Assembly: GCF_013409935.1 (NCBI RefSeq)
Contig: NZ_JACCCO010000001.1
Location: forward strand, 248,001-312,000
Origin: Streptosporangium sandarakinum
GTDB lineage: Bacteria > Actinomycetota > Actinomycetes > Streptosporangiales > Streptosporangiaceae
Direction of reading: 5' to 3'
DNA length: 64,000 bases
The translations under genes and the position numbers were made by a program. The notes beneath the pieces were generated by a model. It saw only the letters and a program-made list of their open reading frames with translations. It was not told the origin of the DNA and did not search any database. Of this stretch, positions 39,551 through 48,470 are shown one piece after another. How positions within the stretch are numbered: position 1 is the stretch's first letter; each line of letters opens with the position of its first letter.

Positions 39551-40663
39551 ATGAATACGCCACCATCGTCACCTGGAGCGGAGCGAACCGACGGATCAGC
39601 CGTCCGGATCGGCGCTCTCGTTCCGCTGACCCGGCCCGGCTGGGTCGAGGCGGGCCGGCACCTGCTCGCCGGACTCGAGCTGGCCGTTCGCGAGGTCAAC
39701 GACGCCGGCGGGATCGGCGGAAGGCCCCTCGAACTGATGGTCCGGGACACCGCAGCCGACCCGCAGAGGGCCGTGGCGGCCGTGGACGAGCTGGCCCGCC
39801 TGGGCGTGGCCGCCCTGGCGGGGGAGTATCACAGCGTCGTCGCCCGCGCCGCCGCCGCCAGGGCCGACGCCCTCGGCCTGCCGTTCCTCTGTTCGTCGGC
39901 GGTTCTCGACGCGCTCACCGAACAGCCGACGGAATGGGTCGCGCGCCTCGCCCCGGCGCAGTCCCGCGGCTGGCAGGTCTACGCGGACTTCCTCCTCGGC
40001 GCGGGCCACAGCCGGATCGCCGTGGCGACCCAGCCGAGTGTCTACTGGGCCTCCGGGGCCCGCATCCTGCGGGACCACCTCGCCGCACGCGGCGGCACCG
40101 TCCTCGAACTCGACATGGGCGTGCTCACCCCCGCGGCCGTGTGCGACGAACTCGCCGGCAGTCGCGCGACAGCACTCCTTCTCCTGGTCGGCCACCCGGA
40201 GCCGGCGGTGCCGATCGTCAGGTCCGTCCGCCGCGACCGGCGCCTCGCCGAGATCATGATCGGCGCTCCGGCCGGACAGCCGGAGTTCGCCGAATGGGCG
40301 ACGCTGCTGGGCGGCGACGGCGCCGCGATCCCGTTCCTGCGCTACCTGCCCGAGCGCCTCAGCCCGCTCGGTGCACGCGTCGAGACGGCCCTCCGTGAGC
40401 GGCTGGCCGAGGCGCCCTCCTTCGTCGCCTTCGAGGGCTACGACACGGTCACCGTCCTCGCCGACGTGTGGCGTTCTCAAGGCGCGGACCGGACGCGCAC
40501 CGCCGAAGCCTGGTCGCGCGTCGCGGTCGAAGGCACCCGCGGGCGGATCCGGTTCTCCCGCGTGCCGGGCATCGGCGTTCGGCAGTGGGACTGGCCGCCG
40601 ATCCAGGTCGTCGATCGGGACCCGGCGGAACCCGATCGCTTCCGGATCCTCCACACCGGCTGA
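39551..40663 (+). CDS. Periplasmic-binding-fold protein, leucine-binding type, without signal peptide
   Basis: 370 aa. RIGALVPLTRPGWVEAGRHL, LAGLELAVREVNDAGGIGGR and LMVRDTAADPQRAVAAVDEL are the N-terminal lobe signatures of branched-chain amino-acid binding proteins. Later segments (FEGYDTVTVLADVWRSQ, GTRGRIRFSR) complete the fold. The N-terminus (MNTPPSSPGAERTDGSA) shows no signal peptide or lipobox, so it probably stays in the cytoplasm. It has no permease neighbour; a ligand-sensing role is possible. A hairpin terminator follows. Confidence 0.82.
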   Translation: MNTPPSSPGAERTDGSAVRIGALVPLTRPGWVEAGRHLLAGLELAVREVNDAGGIGGRPLELMVRDTAADPQRAVAAVDELARLGVAALAGEYHSVVARAAAARADALGLPFLCSSAVLDALTEQPTEWVARLAPAQSRGWQVYADFLLGAGHSRIAVATQPSVYWASGARILRDHLAARGGTVLELDMGVLTPAAVCDELAGSRATALLLLVGHPEPAVPIVRSVRRDRRLAEIMIGAPAGQPEFAEWATLLGGDGAAIPFLRYLPERLSPLGARVETALRERLAEAPSFVAFEGYDTVTVLADVWRSQGADRTRTAEAWSRVAVEGTRGRIRFSRVPGIGVRQWDWPPIQVVDRDPAEPDRFRILHTG

Positions 40664-40679
40664 AAGAGCGCACAGGCCC

Positions 40680-40713
40680 GACAGCCTCAGATCTGCCCGG
40701 ACCTGAGGCTGTC
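40680..40713. terminator. Bidirectional hairpin terminator
   Basis: GACAGCCTCAG (40680-40690) and CTGAGGCTGTC (40703-40713) form a perfect 11-bp stem with a 12-base loop. It lies between two convergent genes, 17 bases after one stop and 8 bases before the other, so it can serve both. Confidence 0.8.
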
Positions 40714-40720
40714 CGCCTGT

Positions 40721-41152
40721 CTACGTGCTGATCACTGGGCGCGTCCCCACTGGCCTTCCTGAGCATCCGGCTGCCGCGGAGCGCCAATCCCAGAGAGGGT
40801 CGCGACGGAAGCGTTCCAGGACCTCTTCGTACTCGATCAGCTCACCGAAGTTCGTGTCCAGCAATCCCGACACTCCCTGGAGCAACTCACCCAGGAGGTC
40901 GCGGATACAGGAAACCCCGGAATACTCGAGCAGGATCGCCTGGAACTCGCCGATCCTGTGGCGGATTCCGTCCACTTCCCCTTCACTGAATTCGTCCAGG
41001 ACATCCCCGGACGTGTCCACACCGAAGCCGCACTCCCCTCGGTCGAGTCGATCGAGGATCAGTCCCTCGTCATGGATACCGGCTTGCCGAAGCCGGGTCA
41101 CGATCCGCTTGTGATCCTCCGGAGGGCCGAGGAGGACGATGGTGGGCCTCAT
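40721..41152 (-). CDS. Unknown acidic protein (143 aa)
   Basis: Starts at ATG 41150-41152 behind an excellent AGGAGG. Sequence MRPTIVLLGPPEDHKRIVTR then GECGFGVDTSGDVLDEFSEG, GIRHRIGEFQAILLEYSGVS and NFGELIEYEEVLERFRRDPL. Acidic, soluble, no known motif. Its size and charge are like immunity or small adaptor proteins, but nothing nearby supports a specific partner. Confidence 0.65.
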   Translation of the reverse strand: MRPTIVLLGPPEDHKRIVTRLRQAGIHDEGLILDRLDRGECGFGVDTSGDVLDEFSEGEVDGIRHRIGEFQAILLEYSGVSCIRDLLGELLQGVSGLLDTNFGELIEYEEVLERFRRDPLWDWRSAAAGCSGRPVGTRPVIST

Positions 41153-41525
41153 GAATCCTCCTGTCATGACGGGCACATGATTCCAGGTTCGGCTGCGAGG
41201 TCACCATGCCCGGCAGGACATTCCTGTCGCGCGCAACCATGAATCGGCCTGCCCAAGGAACTTCCCGGCCTCAGCCGCGTCGGCGTCACCGCCACGTCCT
41301 GCTTCACCTCCGGCACCGGGTGGCCAGGACGCTCTTCGAGGGACCCGGGCCCCTGACGATCCGCCCCGCGCCGCGGCCGTCGGCTGACCACCTGACGGCA
41401 CGGATCGGCTCACAGGCACCCTGTACACGGTCACCCGCTCCGCCACCGCGTGTGTCGCGTGACGGGTGGGGTAGGAGTGACGATCATCCGCCGAGTCCGC
41501 GCACGTCCGGAAAGGAGAGACCGAG
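41153..41525. other. Intergenic stretch without a clear gene
   Basis: Open frames exist on both strands but none has coding-like translation and a ribosome-binding site. The left end carries the promoter region of the minus-strand gene at 41152. The right end holds ggaaaggagagaccgag, the ribosome-binding site of the small ORF at 41526. Confidence 0.4.
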
Positions 41526-41678
41526 ATGGCAGACCGGATCACCGACCCGTGGGGACCCCGCACGCCGTACGGTCCCCCGTCCGCCGCCGGGCGGCTCGCC
41601 GCGTCGCTCCCCGGGCGGCACAGCCCCTGGCCGGTACCGTACGGCGAGCGCGGGCGACCATATGGCGCGGGCAGGTGA
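41526..41678 (+). pseudogene. N-terminal fragment of a molybdopterin oxidoreductase-like protein
   Basis: 50 codons behind a good ggaaaggag. The start MADRITDPWGPRTPYGPP resembles the N-terminus of actinobacterial molybdopterin oxidoreductases (D-P-W-G-x-R-T-P-Y-G). After about 20 residues it degenerates into Arg/Gly/Pro-rich sequence and stops. The following gene is of a type often seen beside such oxidoreductases, which supports a lost gene. Identification is from memory of the family opening only. Confidence 0.5.
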
Positions 41679-41771
41679 CCATACGGCGGGCGCGGGCGCG
41701 CATGCGGCGGGAGCCGGCGGACACACGGGGCGGGCCGATCCGACCCGACGAGACACCGAGGAGGCGTGACC

Positions 41772-42230
41772 ATGCATCTGGCGCACTACCTGGGGATGCT
41801 GCACCGCTCCCTGAACGAGCTGGCCGGCGCCTTCAGCGAGGTCGGCCGGAGCCACGCGGGCGAGCCGGACGTCCACCACATCTGCGAACGGCTGGCCGAC
41901 CAGTGCGTGGAGCACTCCCGGAGGCTGGAGCCGTTCGTCGGACGCTACTCCGAGGAGGCGTCCGACGAGCCCGAGCGGCTGCACTCCACGCTGTTCTCAG
42001 GCACCCGCGCCGGCGGTCTGGGCCTGCTGCGGGACCTGCACGACCTGTACCTCATGGCCGCCGAGTGCGACATCTGCTGGACGCTGATCGGACAGGCCGC
42101 CCAGGGCGCCCGGGACGAGGAACTGCTCGGCACGGTCAACGCCTGCGAGCAGGAGACCTCCACCCAGATGCTGTGGTTGCGCACCCGGATGAAGCAGGCC
42201 GCGCCCCAGGCCCTGGTCGTCGCCTCCTGA
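41772..42230 (+). CDS. Ferritin-like helical protein, formerly oxidoreductase-associated
   Basis: 152 aa from ATG 41772 with gaggaggcg upstream (a GTG at 41766 is the alternative). HLAHYLGMLHRSLNELAGAF, then EPDVHHICERLADQCVEHSR, LLRDLHDLYLMAAECDICWT and TRMKQAAPQALVVAS. Regularly spaced His and Glu on long helices suggest a four-helix ferritin-like fold. It follows the molybdopterin oxidoreductase remnant, so it may now be an orphan. Function unknown. Confidence 0.7.
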   Translation: MHLAHYLGMLHRSLNELAGAFSEVGRSHAGEPDVHHICERLADQCVEHSRRLEPFVGRYSEEASDEPERLHSTLFSGTRAGGLGLLRDLHDLYLMAAECDICWTLIGQAAQGARDEELLGTVNACEQETSTQMLWLRTRMKQAAPQALVVAS

Positions 42231-42426
42231 CGGAGCGGGTCCCGGCGGCGGCCCCGCGGACCGGCGGCGGAAGATCGCCGTGCCCGGTTCGCGGGGCCGC
42301 CGCCGGGATCCTGAGCACGACACGAAGATCACTCGTTCGCCACCAAGGGTGATCTAAAGAACCCGCACAGTAACATCCCCGTGAAGTTGATCTACGAAGG
42401 CATCCTTCACGCAGGGGAGAAATTCA

Positions 42427-43839
42427 GTGTTGAGGTCACATCACCCGAGATCCGCGCTCACCGTGCTGGCCTGCGCCCTGTCGGTTCTGCCGGCCTCGGC
42501 CGGGGCGCGGGTCGCGGCCGACGCGGGCGCGCACACCGCCACCGCGCCGCAGGCCGCCACGCGAGCCGCCGCGCCCTGCCTCCAGCAGGGGCAGGCGACC
42601 TACCCCGTCAGCTACTACTGGAAGAACGCGCTCGGCATGAGGCTGGGCAGCGGAACGGTCTCGGTCGACACCTCCCCGCCGCTGTGGGGCGGGCGGATCA
42701 CACCGGGCGGCACCTTCACCCTCACGGTCACGCACCGCACGGCCCAGTGGCCGCTGCTGGTGAGGACCTACACCACCACGTGGGACCTGTCGTCCCTCCT
42801 GGCCAACGCCGACATCGTCAGCCAGTCGGGGACCGGGACCATCGGCGGCAACACCCTGACGATCACCTCGCCGGGCACCAAGACCGATCCGGTGGCCAAG
42901 GTCATCACCTTCCGGGTCAAGCAGGGCACCGTCGGCAACAGCATGACCATCCGGCCGACCGGGATCAGCAGCGTCCTCGCCGCCCCCGGCCAACTCGGCG
43001 GCAACACCCCCGCCCCGCCGATCCAGATCGCCGGCGGGCAGTCCATCGCCCCCACCACGGCCGTCGACGACACCGCCACCACCGCGCCGGGCACGGCCGT
43101 CAACGTGCCCGTCCTGGCCAACGACACCGCCACCGCACCGACGATCAGCGGCGTCACCAAGCCCGCCAACGGCACCGCGACCATCTCCGGCGGCAACGTG
43201 GTCTACACGCCCGACCCCGGCTTCAGCGGCACCGACACCTTCACCTACACCGTCACCACCGACTGCGGGACCAGCACCGCCAAGGTCACCGTCACCGTCC
43301 CCTGCAACTGGAAACCGGTCAGCCTGGTCAACGGAAGCTTCGAGGCACCACCCGTGGCCACGATCGACTACTCCATCCCCGACGCCTCCACCAACCCGGC
43401 CGTCGGCTGGCAGACCACCGCCACCGACCGCAAGCTGGAGTTCTGGCGCGGCGGCGCGAGCGGGGTCCCGGCGGCCGACGGACAGCAGTTCGCCGAACTC
43501 AACGCCAACGAGGTCTCCACGCTCTACCAGGACCTGCCCACCGTGCCGGGTACGCCGATGACCTGGTCGCTCTACCACCGTGGCCGCCTCGGCACCGACG
43601 TGATGCGGGTGCTCGTCGGCCCGCCGGGCGCGACCGTGGCGCAGACCCCCACCGGCGCCTCCTCCCCCGACATCTCCGACGACAACACCGCCTGGCGCCG
43701 CTACACCGGGACGTACATCGTCCCTCCGGGGCAGACCACCACCCGGTTCGCCTTCGAGTCGGTGTCGGCCACGGGCGGCAGCCCCGCGCTCGGCAACTTC
43801 CTGGACGGCGTGACGTTCAGCACGCCGCCCTGCCCGTGA
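42427..43839 (+). CDS. Secreted Ig-like/DUF642-like surface protein
   Basis: 470 aa from GTG 42427 behind caggggag. Signal peptide RSALTVLACALSVLPASAGA. An N-terminal beta domain has one early Cys. At ~215-295 is a cadherin/Ig-like tandem-95 repeat (TAVDDTATTAPGTAVNVPVL, ANGTATISGGNVVYTPDPGF, SGTDTFTYTV). The C-terminal ~170 residues (LVNGSFEAPPVATIDYS, QQFAELNANEVSTLYQDLPT) resemble DUF642/carbohydrate-binding jelly rolls. No LPXTG or membrane anchor is seen, so it is probably secreted. A hairpin follows the gene. Confidence 0.8.
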   Translation: MLRSHHPRSALTVLACALSVLPASAGARVAADAGAHTATAPQAATRAAAPCLQQGQATYPVSYYWKNALGMRLGSGTVSVDTSPPLWGGRITPGGTFTLTVTHRTAQWPLLVRTYTTTWDLSSLLANADIVSQSGTGTIGGNTLTITSPGTKTDPVAKVITFRVKQGTVGNSMTIRPTGISSVLAAPGQLGGNTPAPPIQIAGGQSIAPTTAVDDTATTAPGTAVNVPVLANDTATAPTISGVTKPANGTATISGGNVVYTPDPGFSGTDTFTYTVTTDCGTSTAKVTVTVPCNWKPVSLVNGSFEAPPVATIDYSIPDASTNPAVGWQTTATDRKLEFWRGGASGVPAADGQQFAELNANEVSTLYQDLPTVPGTPMTWSLYHRGRLGTDVMRVLVGPPGATVAQTPTGASSPDISDDNTAWRRYTGTYIVPPGQTTTRFAFESVSATGGSPALGNFLDGVTFSTPPCP

Positions 43840-43897
43840 ACCGCCACGGGCGCCGGCCGCCGAGCCGTAAGCGCTCAGATACCTGACCATCGACACA

Positions 43898-43934
43898 GGG
43901 GCCCGGCGACGACGGCACGCGCCGCCGGGTCCCC
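43898..43934 (+). terminator. Hairpin terminator after the Ig-like gene
   Basis: GGGGCCCGGCG (43898-43908) pairs with CGCCGGGTCCCC (43923-43934) with one mismatch or bulge, about 60 bases after the stop. GC-rich stem without a U tract. Confidence 0.6.
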
Positions 43935-44090
43935 CGGTGATCACACGGCACGCCGGCCTCGCGTGCGACCCCGGTCATCGGGCCATCGCACTGGAGCGTC
44001 GCCGTACCGGTATCCCCTGCCGCTCGTCGGCATGAGCCGGTGCCGGTCGTTCTGTGGTGAAGATCAAAATGAGCCGGTAGGGTGCGGCGA

Positions 44091-44475
44091 ATGCCGACAT
44101 CGCGTGGCGTCCGCGCAGCACTCGCCCTCGTGCTGGTGGGAAGCGCCGTCGTGGCCGGTGCGCCGGAGGCGGCCGAGACGTCCATGTGCAGCATCGGGGG
44201 CTTCGGCTCCATATCGATGACGTGCTACGACTCCGAGGGGCGCCGGGACACGGAGCTGGGGGCGACGATCCGGGCGCGGGCGCTCAGCCCGGCCCAGGCC
44301 CGCGCGCGGCGAGAAGGAGTACGGCCGGAACCTGCGCTACGACGGCCCGGTGGGCCGGCCCTCCTACCTGGCCCTGCTTCGGGCCACCGCCGACTCCCTG
44401 GAGACCGGGAGACCGATCCGCGGCTGGCGTCCCGCGGTGCGGAAGGGCGAGCTGGACTGGAAGCAGGCGCGGTGA
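44091..44475 (+). pseudogene. Small secreted protein gene with an apparent frameshift
   Basis: ATG 44091 starts a signal peptide (PTSRGVRAALALVLVGSAVV) followed by ETSMCSIGGFGSISMTCYDS and GATIRARALSPAQA. Near 44290-44310 the natural continuation moves to another frame and reads GEKEYGRNLRYDGPVGRPSY then LALLRATADSLETGRPIRGW and a stop at 44473-44475. The switch lies in a CGCGCGCGGC run, so one indel would restore a protein of about 128 aa. Either a pseudogene or a sequence error. Family unknown. Confidence 0.6.
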
Positions 44476-44616
44476 CGGGAAGGAGTCTCACCGATGCGGC
44501 CGGTGAGGCCCTCCGGCTTCCGTCAACCGGCCTGGCCGGCCACCGGTCCTGAGCACCCGCCGCATCGGCCGGCGCCGCCCCCACGAGTAGCCGATGTACG
44601 GCGACAGCGGCCCTCG

Positions 44617-45036
44617 TCAGCGGATGTCATGGTCGGGGTGGGTCTGGTCGTATGCGTGCCGCGCCTCGGCGATGACGGCGCGGTGGGCGAGTGACCAGTC
44701 GGCGAGCGCCTTGACCAGGTGGGTCAGATCGGCCCCGGTCCCGGTCAGGCGGTAGTCGACCTGGGCCGGAACGGTCGGGTACACGGTGCGCAGCACGAGG
44801 CCGTCACGTTCGAGCCTGCGCACGGTGAGGGTGAGCATGCGCTGGGAGATGCCGTCGATGGCGCGTTGCAGCTCGCGGAACCGGCGCGGCCCGCTCGCGA
44901 GTTCAACGATCACGAGCACCGACCATTTGTCGCCGATGCGGTCCAGGACATCGCGAATGCCGCAGTCGGGGTGGTTTGCGCGTCCGCAGGGGTCGAGGGC
45001 GGCGGGGGCGGTTACCCCGGTGTGCGTGGGTGACAT
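44617..45036 (-). CDS. HxlR-family transcriptional regulator
   Basis: 139 aa from ATG 45034-45036 behind [47 protein letters not shown] then [20 protein letters not shown] and [10 protein letters not shown] form the HxlR winged helix. Cys residues precede the helix ([11 protein letters not shown]), as in redox- or aldehyde-responsive members. It is divergent from the NmrA-like gene, with 88 bases between, a classic regulator-target arrangement. Confidence 0.9.
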   Translation of the reverse strand: MSPTHTGVTAPAALDPCGRANHPDCGIRDVLDRIGDKWSVLVIVELASGPRRFRELQRAIDGISQRMLTLTVRRLERDGLVLRTVYPTVPAQVDYRLTGTGADLTHLVKALADWSLAHRAVIAEARHAYDQTHPDHDIR

Positions 45037-45124
45037 CGAACTGCCTTCTTGTGGCCGGTGGGCGTTGCGATCGAGGATCAAGCTTAGTTACCGATGAGAA
45101 CCACGACGGAAGACTGTGATTGAC

Positions 45125-45943
45125 ATGATCCTGGTGACGGGAGCGAACGGGAACCTGGGCTCGGCCACCCTTGCCGCGCTGCGTGCCCGCGGCATCGCCG
45201 CGACGGGTGGAAGCCGCACGCCGGGCGAGGGGATGCGGCGTCTCGACTTCGATGACCACGCGGGTCTCGATCTCGCCGGGGTGTCGACCCTGGTGCTGAT
45301 CTCCGCCGGTTACGCCGAGGACGACCAGGTCATCGAGCGGCACGCGGCGGTCCTGGACGCCTCCGTCCTCGACGGCGTCGGCCATGTCGTCTACACGAGC
45401 CTGACCACGGCCGGCGACCATCTCGGTTTCGCGGCGGCGCACCGTGCCACCGAACGCCTTGTGCGGGCGAGCGGACTGCCGTGGACGATCCTGCGCAACG
45501 GCCTGTACGCCGAACTCTTCGGCGGTCTGCTGATGTGGGCCGAAGACGGTGTGGAGTCCCCGTTCGGGGACGGCGCCCTGGCGGCGGTCGCGCGGGAGGA
45601 CCTCGCCGATGCCGCGGCGATCGTCGCGGCGAGTCCGGCGGGACACAGTGGACGCGTCTACGACCTCGTCGGTACGCCGATCACGGCGGGTCAGGTGGCC
45701 GACCGGCTCGGGGTCCCGCACCGCGCCATCGGCCTGGGCGAGTACCGGCGCAGGCTCCTGGAGGCGCCGGGGCTCCTGCCGTTCCAGCCGCCCATGCTCG
45801 CCTCGATCGCCACGGGCATCCGGCACGGCTTCCTGGACGGCACCGCTCCCGCCCTCACGGACCTTCTCGGCCGCCCGGCCCGCGACCCGCTGGCCGCAGC
45901 CGTCGCGGTCGCCTCCGCCACGCGCCCGAAAGCACACGTCTGA
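45125..45943 (+). CDS. NmrA/NAD(P)H-binding SDR-like protein
   Basis: 272 aa from ATG 45125 (GTG 45116 is the alternative). The Rossmann motif ILVTGANGNLGSATLAALRA is followed by LAGVSTLVLISAGYAEDDQV and ASGLPWTILRNGLYAELFGG, typical of quinone reductase-like NmrA proteins. No catalytic Tyr-x3-Lys is obvious. Divergent from an HxlR gene that probably controls it. Confidence 0.85.
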   Translation: MILVTGANGNLGSATLAALRARGIAATGGSRTPGEGMRRLDFDDHAGLDLAGVSTLVLISAGYAEDDQVIERHAAVLDASVLDGVGHVVYTSLTTAGDHLGFAAAHRATERLVRASGLPWTILRNGLYAELFGGLLMWAEDGVESPFGDGALAAVAREDLADAAAIVAASPAGHSGRVYDLVGTPITAGQVADRLGVPHRAIGLGEYRRRLLEAPGLLPFQPPMLASIATGIRHGFLDGTAPALTDLLGRPARDPLAAAVAVASATRPKAHV

Positions 45944-46129
45944 CAGCCGTACCGCGCGCCGAGCAGCGAGACGAGTCCTCCCGGCGACCTTCTCCTCCGG
46001 GCCGTGGATCGGCGGCACCGGCGGTGCCGAGGTCCCGGGGGCCGGAGTCCGGGAGGGCTGAGGCGGGGGCGGGAGAACTCACGACGGTCGCTCCCGGGCC
46101 GGGCGATCGGTCCGTGCCGGCGGGACACG

Positions 46130-46552
46130 GGCGTTGATCGGACCCAGGAACTGACCCGGAGGGTCCTCGTCTCGACCTCTGCGGTCCGATGGTTCGATGA
46201 GGTTTCCCACGACTCGATCACCAAACTGAGCCGAGAAGATCTGGACCGCATCGTCCTGATCCCCGGCCGAGGTGCGATGAGACTGGCCGACTGGGTCGTC
46301 ACCCGTGTCGTCTCCGTCGCGGCCCATGGGCTGGACGTCGCGTTGACCCTGAAGCGGACGCCATGGACCTCGCCCTCCGCGCTGCACGTCACGCGACCGG
46401 TTTTCACCGCGCTGCTCGGCACAGGGATTCCAGCCGCCTTGAACTGGGATGATCAAGCATTTCTGGCCGCGGCGACCGGTCGCCGGGCCTTGACAGGGGA
46501 CGAGCGGATCCTGCTCGGCCCCCAAGCGGAACACTTCCCGCTTCTGTCCTGA
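46130..46552 (+). pseudogene. C-terminal part of a maleylpyruvate isomerase N-terminal-domain-like protein
   Basis: Open without a start codon at a sensible place; coding character begins around DRTQELTRRVLVSTSAVRWF and continues with GAMRLADWVVTRVVSVAAHG, LDVALTLKRTPWTSPSALHV and a normal end ERILLGPQAEHFPLLS. It resembles the second half of DinB/mycothiol-isomerase-fold proteins. The N-terminal half (with the first metal His) is missing, so it is probably a remnant. Confidence 0.5.
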
Positions 46553-46749
46553 TCTTCGTCGCGCCCCCTGGTCACAGTGCGTGACGACCCCTGGCGAGCG
46601 AGGTCTCCGCGCTCCGCCAAAAGGTCCTCTGATGCCGACGGCCGCTCAGGTAGGGCCGGGAACAACACCGCGACCTCGTCTTATCGGGCCTCCCGCCCCC
46701 GCTGGAGCACGCCTTGACGATCATCAGGTTGCGCACCGCGTTCCAGGTG

Positions 46750-46833
46750 GGCCCTCCGCTCCCGAACGTGTCCCCAGCCGCCAGGTAGCGGGGTGAGACA
46801 TCACGATTGCGGTTCGTGATCGTTTCAGGTGGG
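46750..46833 (+). repeat. Left terminal inverted repeat of the Tn3 element
   Basis: Reads ggccctccgctcccgaacg, tgtccccagccgccaggtag, cgattgcggttcgtgatcg and ends near caggtggg. It matches the reverse complement of 53128-53211 with only a handful of differences. An additional partial, weaker match (tcctccgctcccgagcgcgg) occurs inside the element near 51093. Confidence 0.92.
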
Positions 46834-46909
46834 TGCCTGCGGGTCGTGTAAGGCCGGCGATGCTCCGGTGTCTAACAACAGTGACGGCATATAGACGCCA
46901 TGACTGTCG

Positions 46910-47635
46910 TCACGGAGCTGACGATGTCGGGGAATGGATGCGCGATTCCAGTCCGGCCAGAAGTGTCTGGAGTCCGAACTCGAACGGGTCCCCGGGCGGG
47001 GTTATGGCGGCGGAGTCGACGCGGACCCGCAGCCGGGGGAGGGTCTGGGCGATCGCGAGCATCTCAGCGGTGATCCCTTGGAGCTCTTTGTCGGCGTCGG
47101 CGCCGTTTCGTCGTAGATGCGCCTGCCAGGCTGCCTGTGCCGCCTGGCCCTGCGCGGCACCGATCACGAACATGAGCACGGTAGCGGCTGCCTGGTCGGC
47201 CTCGGCTTGGGTGAAGCCCGCCGACTCATAGATCGTCAGGGATTGTTCGTCGAAGTGGGCCTTGTTGGGGCCGTAGATGAGGTGCGTACTCATCGCCGGG
47301 ATCAACCAGTAGTGCCGCACGACCATGGCATACGCTCCACGCGCCAGCGACGCGGCGGCTTCCCGCCACCCGACTGTGGCGGTGTCGGGCAGCGGGATCT
47401 CGCCGAACGCGTGGTCGGCGGCGAGAACTACCAGCTTGTCCTTGCTCTTGACGTGGTAGTACATCGCCGATGCGGCCGACCCGAGGTGTGCGCCCAGACG
47501 GCGGATGTTCAGCCCGTTCACGCCTTCGGCGTCGAGTACCTCGACGGCTGCCCGGACGATCTGCTCCTTGGTCAGCATGTCGCCCTGCAGTTCCTGCTGG
47601 CCCTGACGTACCTGGTCGTTCCGCTGGCCGGCCAT
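46910..47635 (-). CDS. TetR-family regulator with tetracycline-repressor-like C-terminal domain
   Basis: 241 aa from ATG 47633-47635 (ATG 47576-47578 is an alternative start). Helix-turn-helix: LTKEQIVRAAVEVLDAEGVN, GLNIRRLGAHLGSAASAMYY and HVKSKDKLVVLAADHAFGEI. The C-terminal part (ARGAYAMVVRHYWLIPAMST) fits TetR_C. The first gene inside the transposon's left end, with GC content below the host. It is arranged divergently with a membrane protein fragment, its probable target. Confidence 0.85.
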   Translation of the reverse strand: MAGQRNDQVRQGQQELQGDMLTKEQIVRAAVEVLDAEGVNGLNIRRLGAHLGSAASAMYYHVKSKDKLVVLAADHAFGEIPLPDTATVGWREAAASLARGAYAMVVRHYWLIPAMSTHLIYGPNKAHFDEQSLTIYESAGFTQAEADQAAATVLMFVIGAAQGQAAQAAWQAHLRRNGADADKELQGITAEMLAIAQTLPRLRVRVDSAAITPPGDPFEFGLQTLLAGLESRIHSPTSSAP

Positions 47636-47704
47636 AGGTACGGCGCCGCCGCTCAGAAAGAAGCCGATGCAGAGATTCACCGACAGGGCCACAGCCCCGC
47701 CGTA

Positions 47705-48064
47705 TTGACCAAGCACGGCCTCGACTTCACCGCCAGCACCACCAGCGTGACGGCGTCCGTGGCGATCGCCGCGGGTCTGGCGACGCTTGCCGTGCTGAAT
47801 CTGTTCGATCAGCCAATGCTCACCTGGATCCTTCAGCCCATCCTGCTGATCGCCGGCGGCTTCGTCACCGCCTCCCAGGTTTTCGTCGTCCGCTATGTGG
47901 AGGCTGCCTTGCGCAAGTCCGGCACCGCCGACATCGACGCCAAGTCGCTGATTGGGGCGGCGAAGGCGGCGTTCCCCGGCTGGTTCCATCCGCTCGTCCT
48001 GGCGCGCTTCCTCCTCACGACCGCGGGCTCGCTGGTCATCCTGCTCTTGCTTGCTGTTTCCTGA
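47705..48064 (+). CDS. Membrane protein, three helices, N-terminus uncertain
   Basis: 119 aa from a TTG at 47705; the open frame reaches further upstream (KEADAEIHRQGHSPAVL) but without a usual start codon. Hydrophobic segments are SVTASVAIAAGLATLAVLNL, WILQPILLIAGGFVTASQVF and LARFLLTTAGSLVILLLLAV. No family recognised. It is divergent from the TetR gene and may be truncated at its N-terminus. Confidence 0.5.
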   Translation: MTKHGLDFTASTTSVTASVAIAAGLATLAVLNLFDQPMLTWILQPILLIAGGFVTASQVFVVRYVEAALRKSGTADIDAKSLIGAAKAAFPGWFHPLVLARFLLTTAGSLVILLLLAVS

Positions 48065-48470
48065 CCGGGGGGCTGAGGGCCCCCGGCTGGCGAGTAGGGG
48101 GTTGAGCAGCAACCGAACCGTCAGTGGCGTTAGTGAGCCGTCGGCGCGGACTCACCGTATTCGGCGGCGGGTGCCGCGTAGTTCTCCGCGATGCTGGCCC
48201 AGCCAGCCCTGCGGTGAGGCGGTCCGTGTCCGTCGCCGCAGAGGTGACGTCGATGTGATCGCTGCTTTCCCGTCCGACCATCTGCGCGCAGGCGGTGTCA
48301 GGCCAGCGAGCAATACCGCCGTCGCACCGTTGGTCCAGTGGGCAACGATCGCCTGCGCGCACAGTGATGGCCAGGACAACCCGAGCGCCGCACCGGCCGG
48401 GCGGCTGACGCTCCTCGCCCGGCCGCCGCCGCAAGGCGGGTGGCGGGCACGGACAGGTTCGGGGAGGTGG
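48065..48470. other. Stretch inside the transposon without a confident gene
   Basis: Short open frames occur on the minus strand; one (SLCAQAIVAHWTNGATAVLL then AGLTPPARRW) looks like residual coding sequence but has no stop-to-start structure of a gene. I treat it as decayed sequence between passenger genes. Confidence 0.35.

Noticed and set aside
41201..41773. Overlapping open frames on both strands around 41.2-41.8 kb
   Set aside because: Low-complexity Arg/Pro/Gly translations and no ribosome-binding site; only the short ORF at 41526 has one.
46581..46796. Small ORF running into the left transposon repeat
   Set aside because: Translation is Pro/Gly/Arg-rich and ends inside the inverted repeat; no ribosome-binding site.
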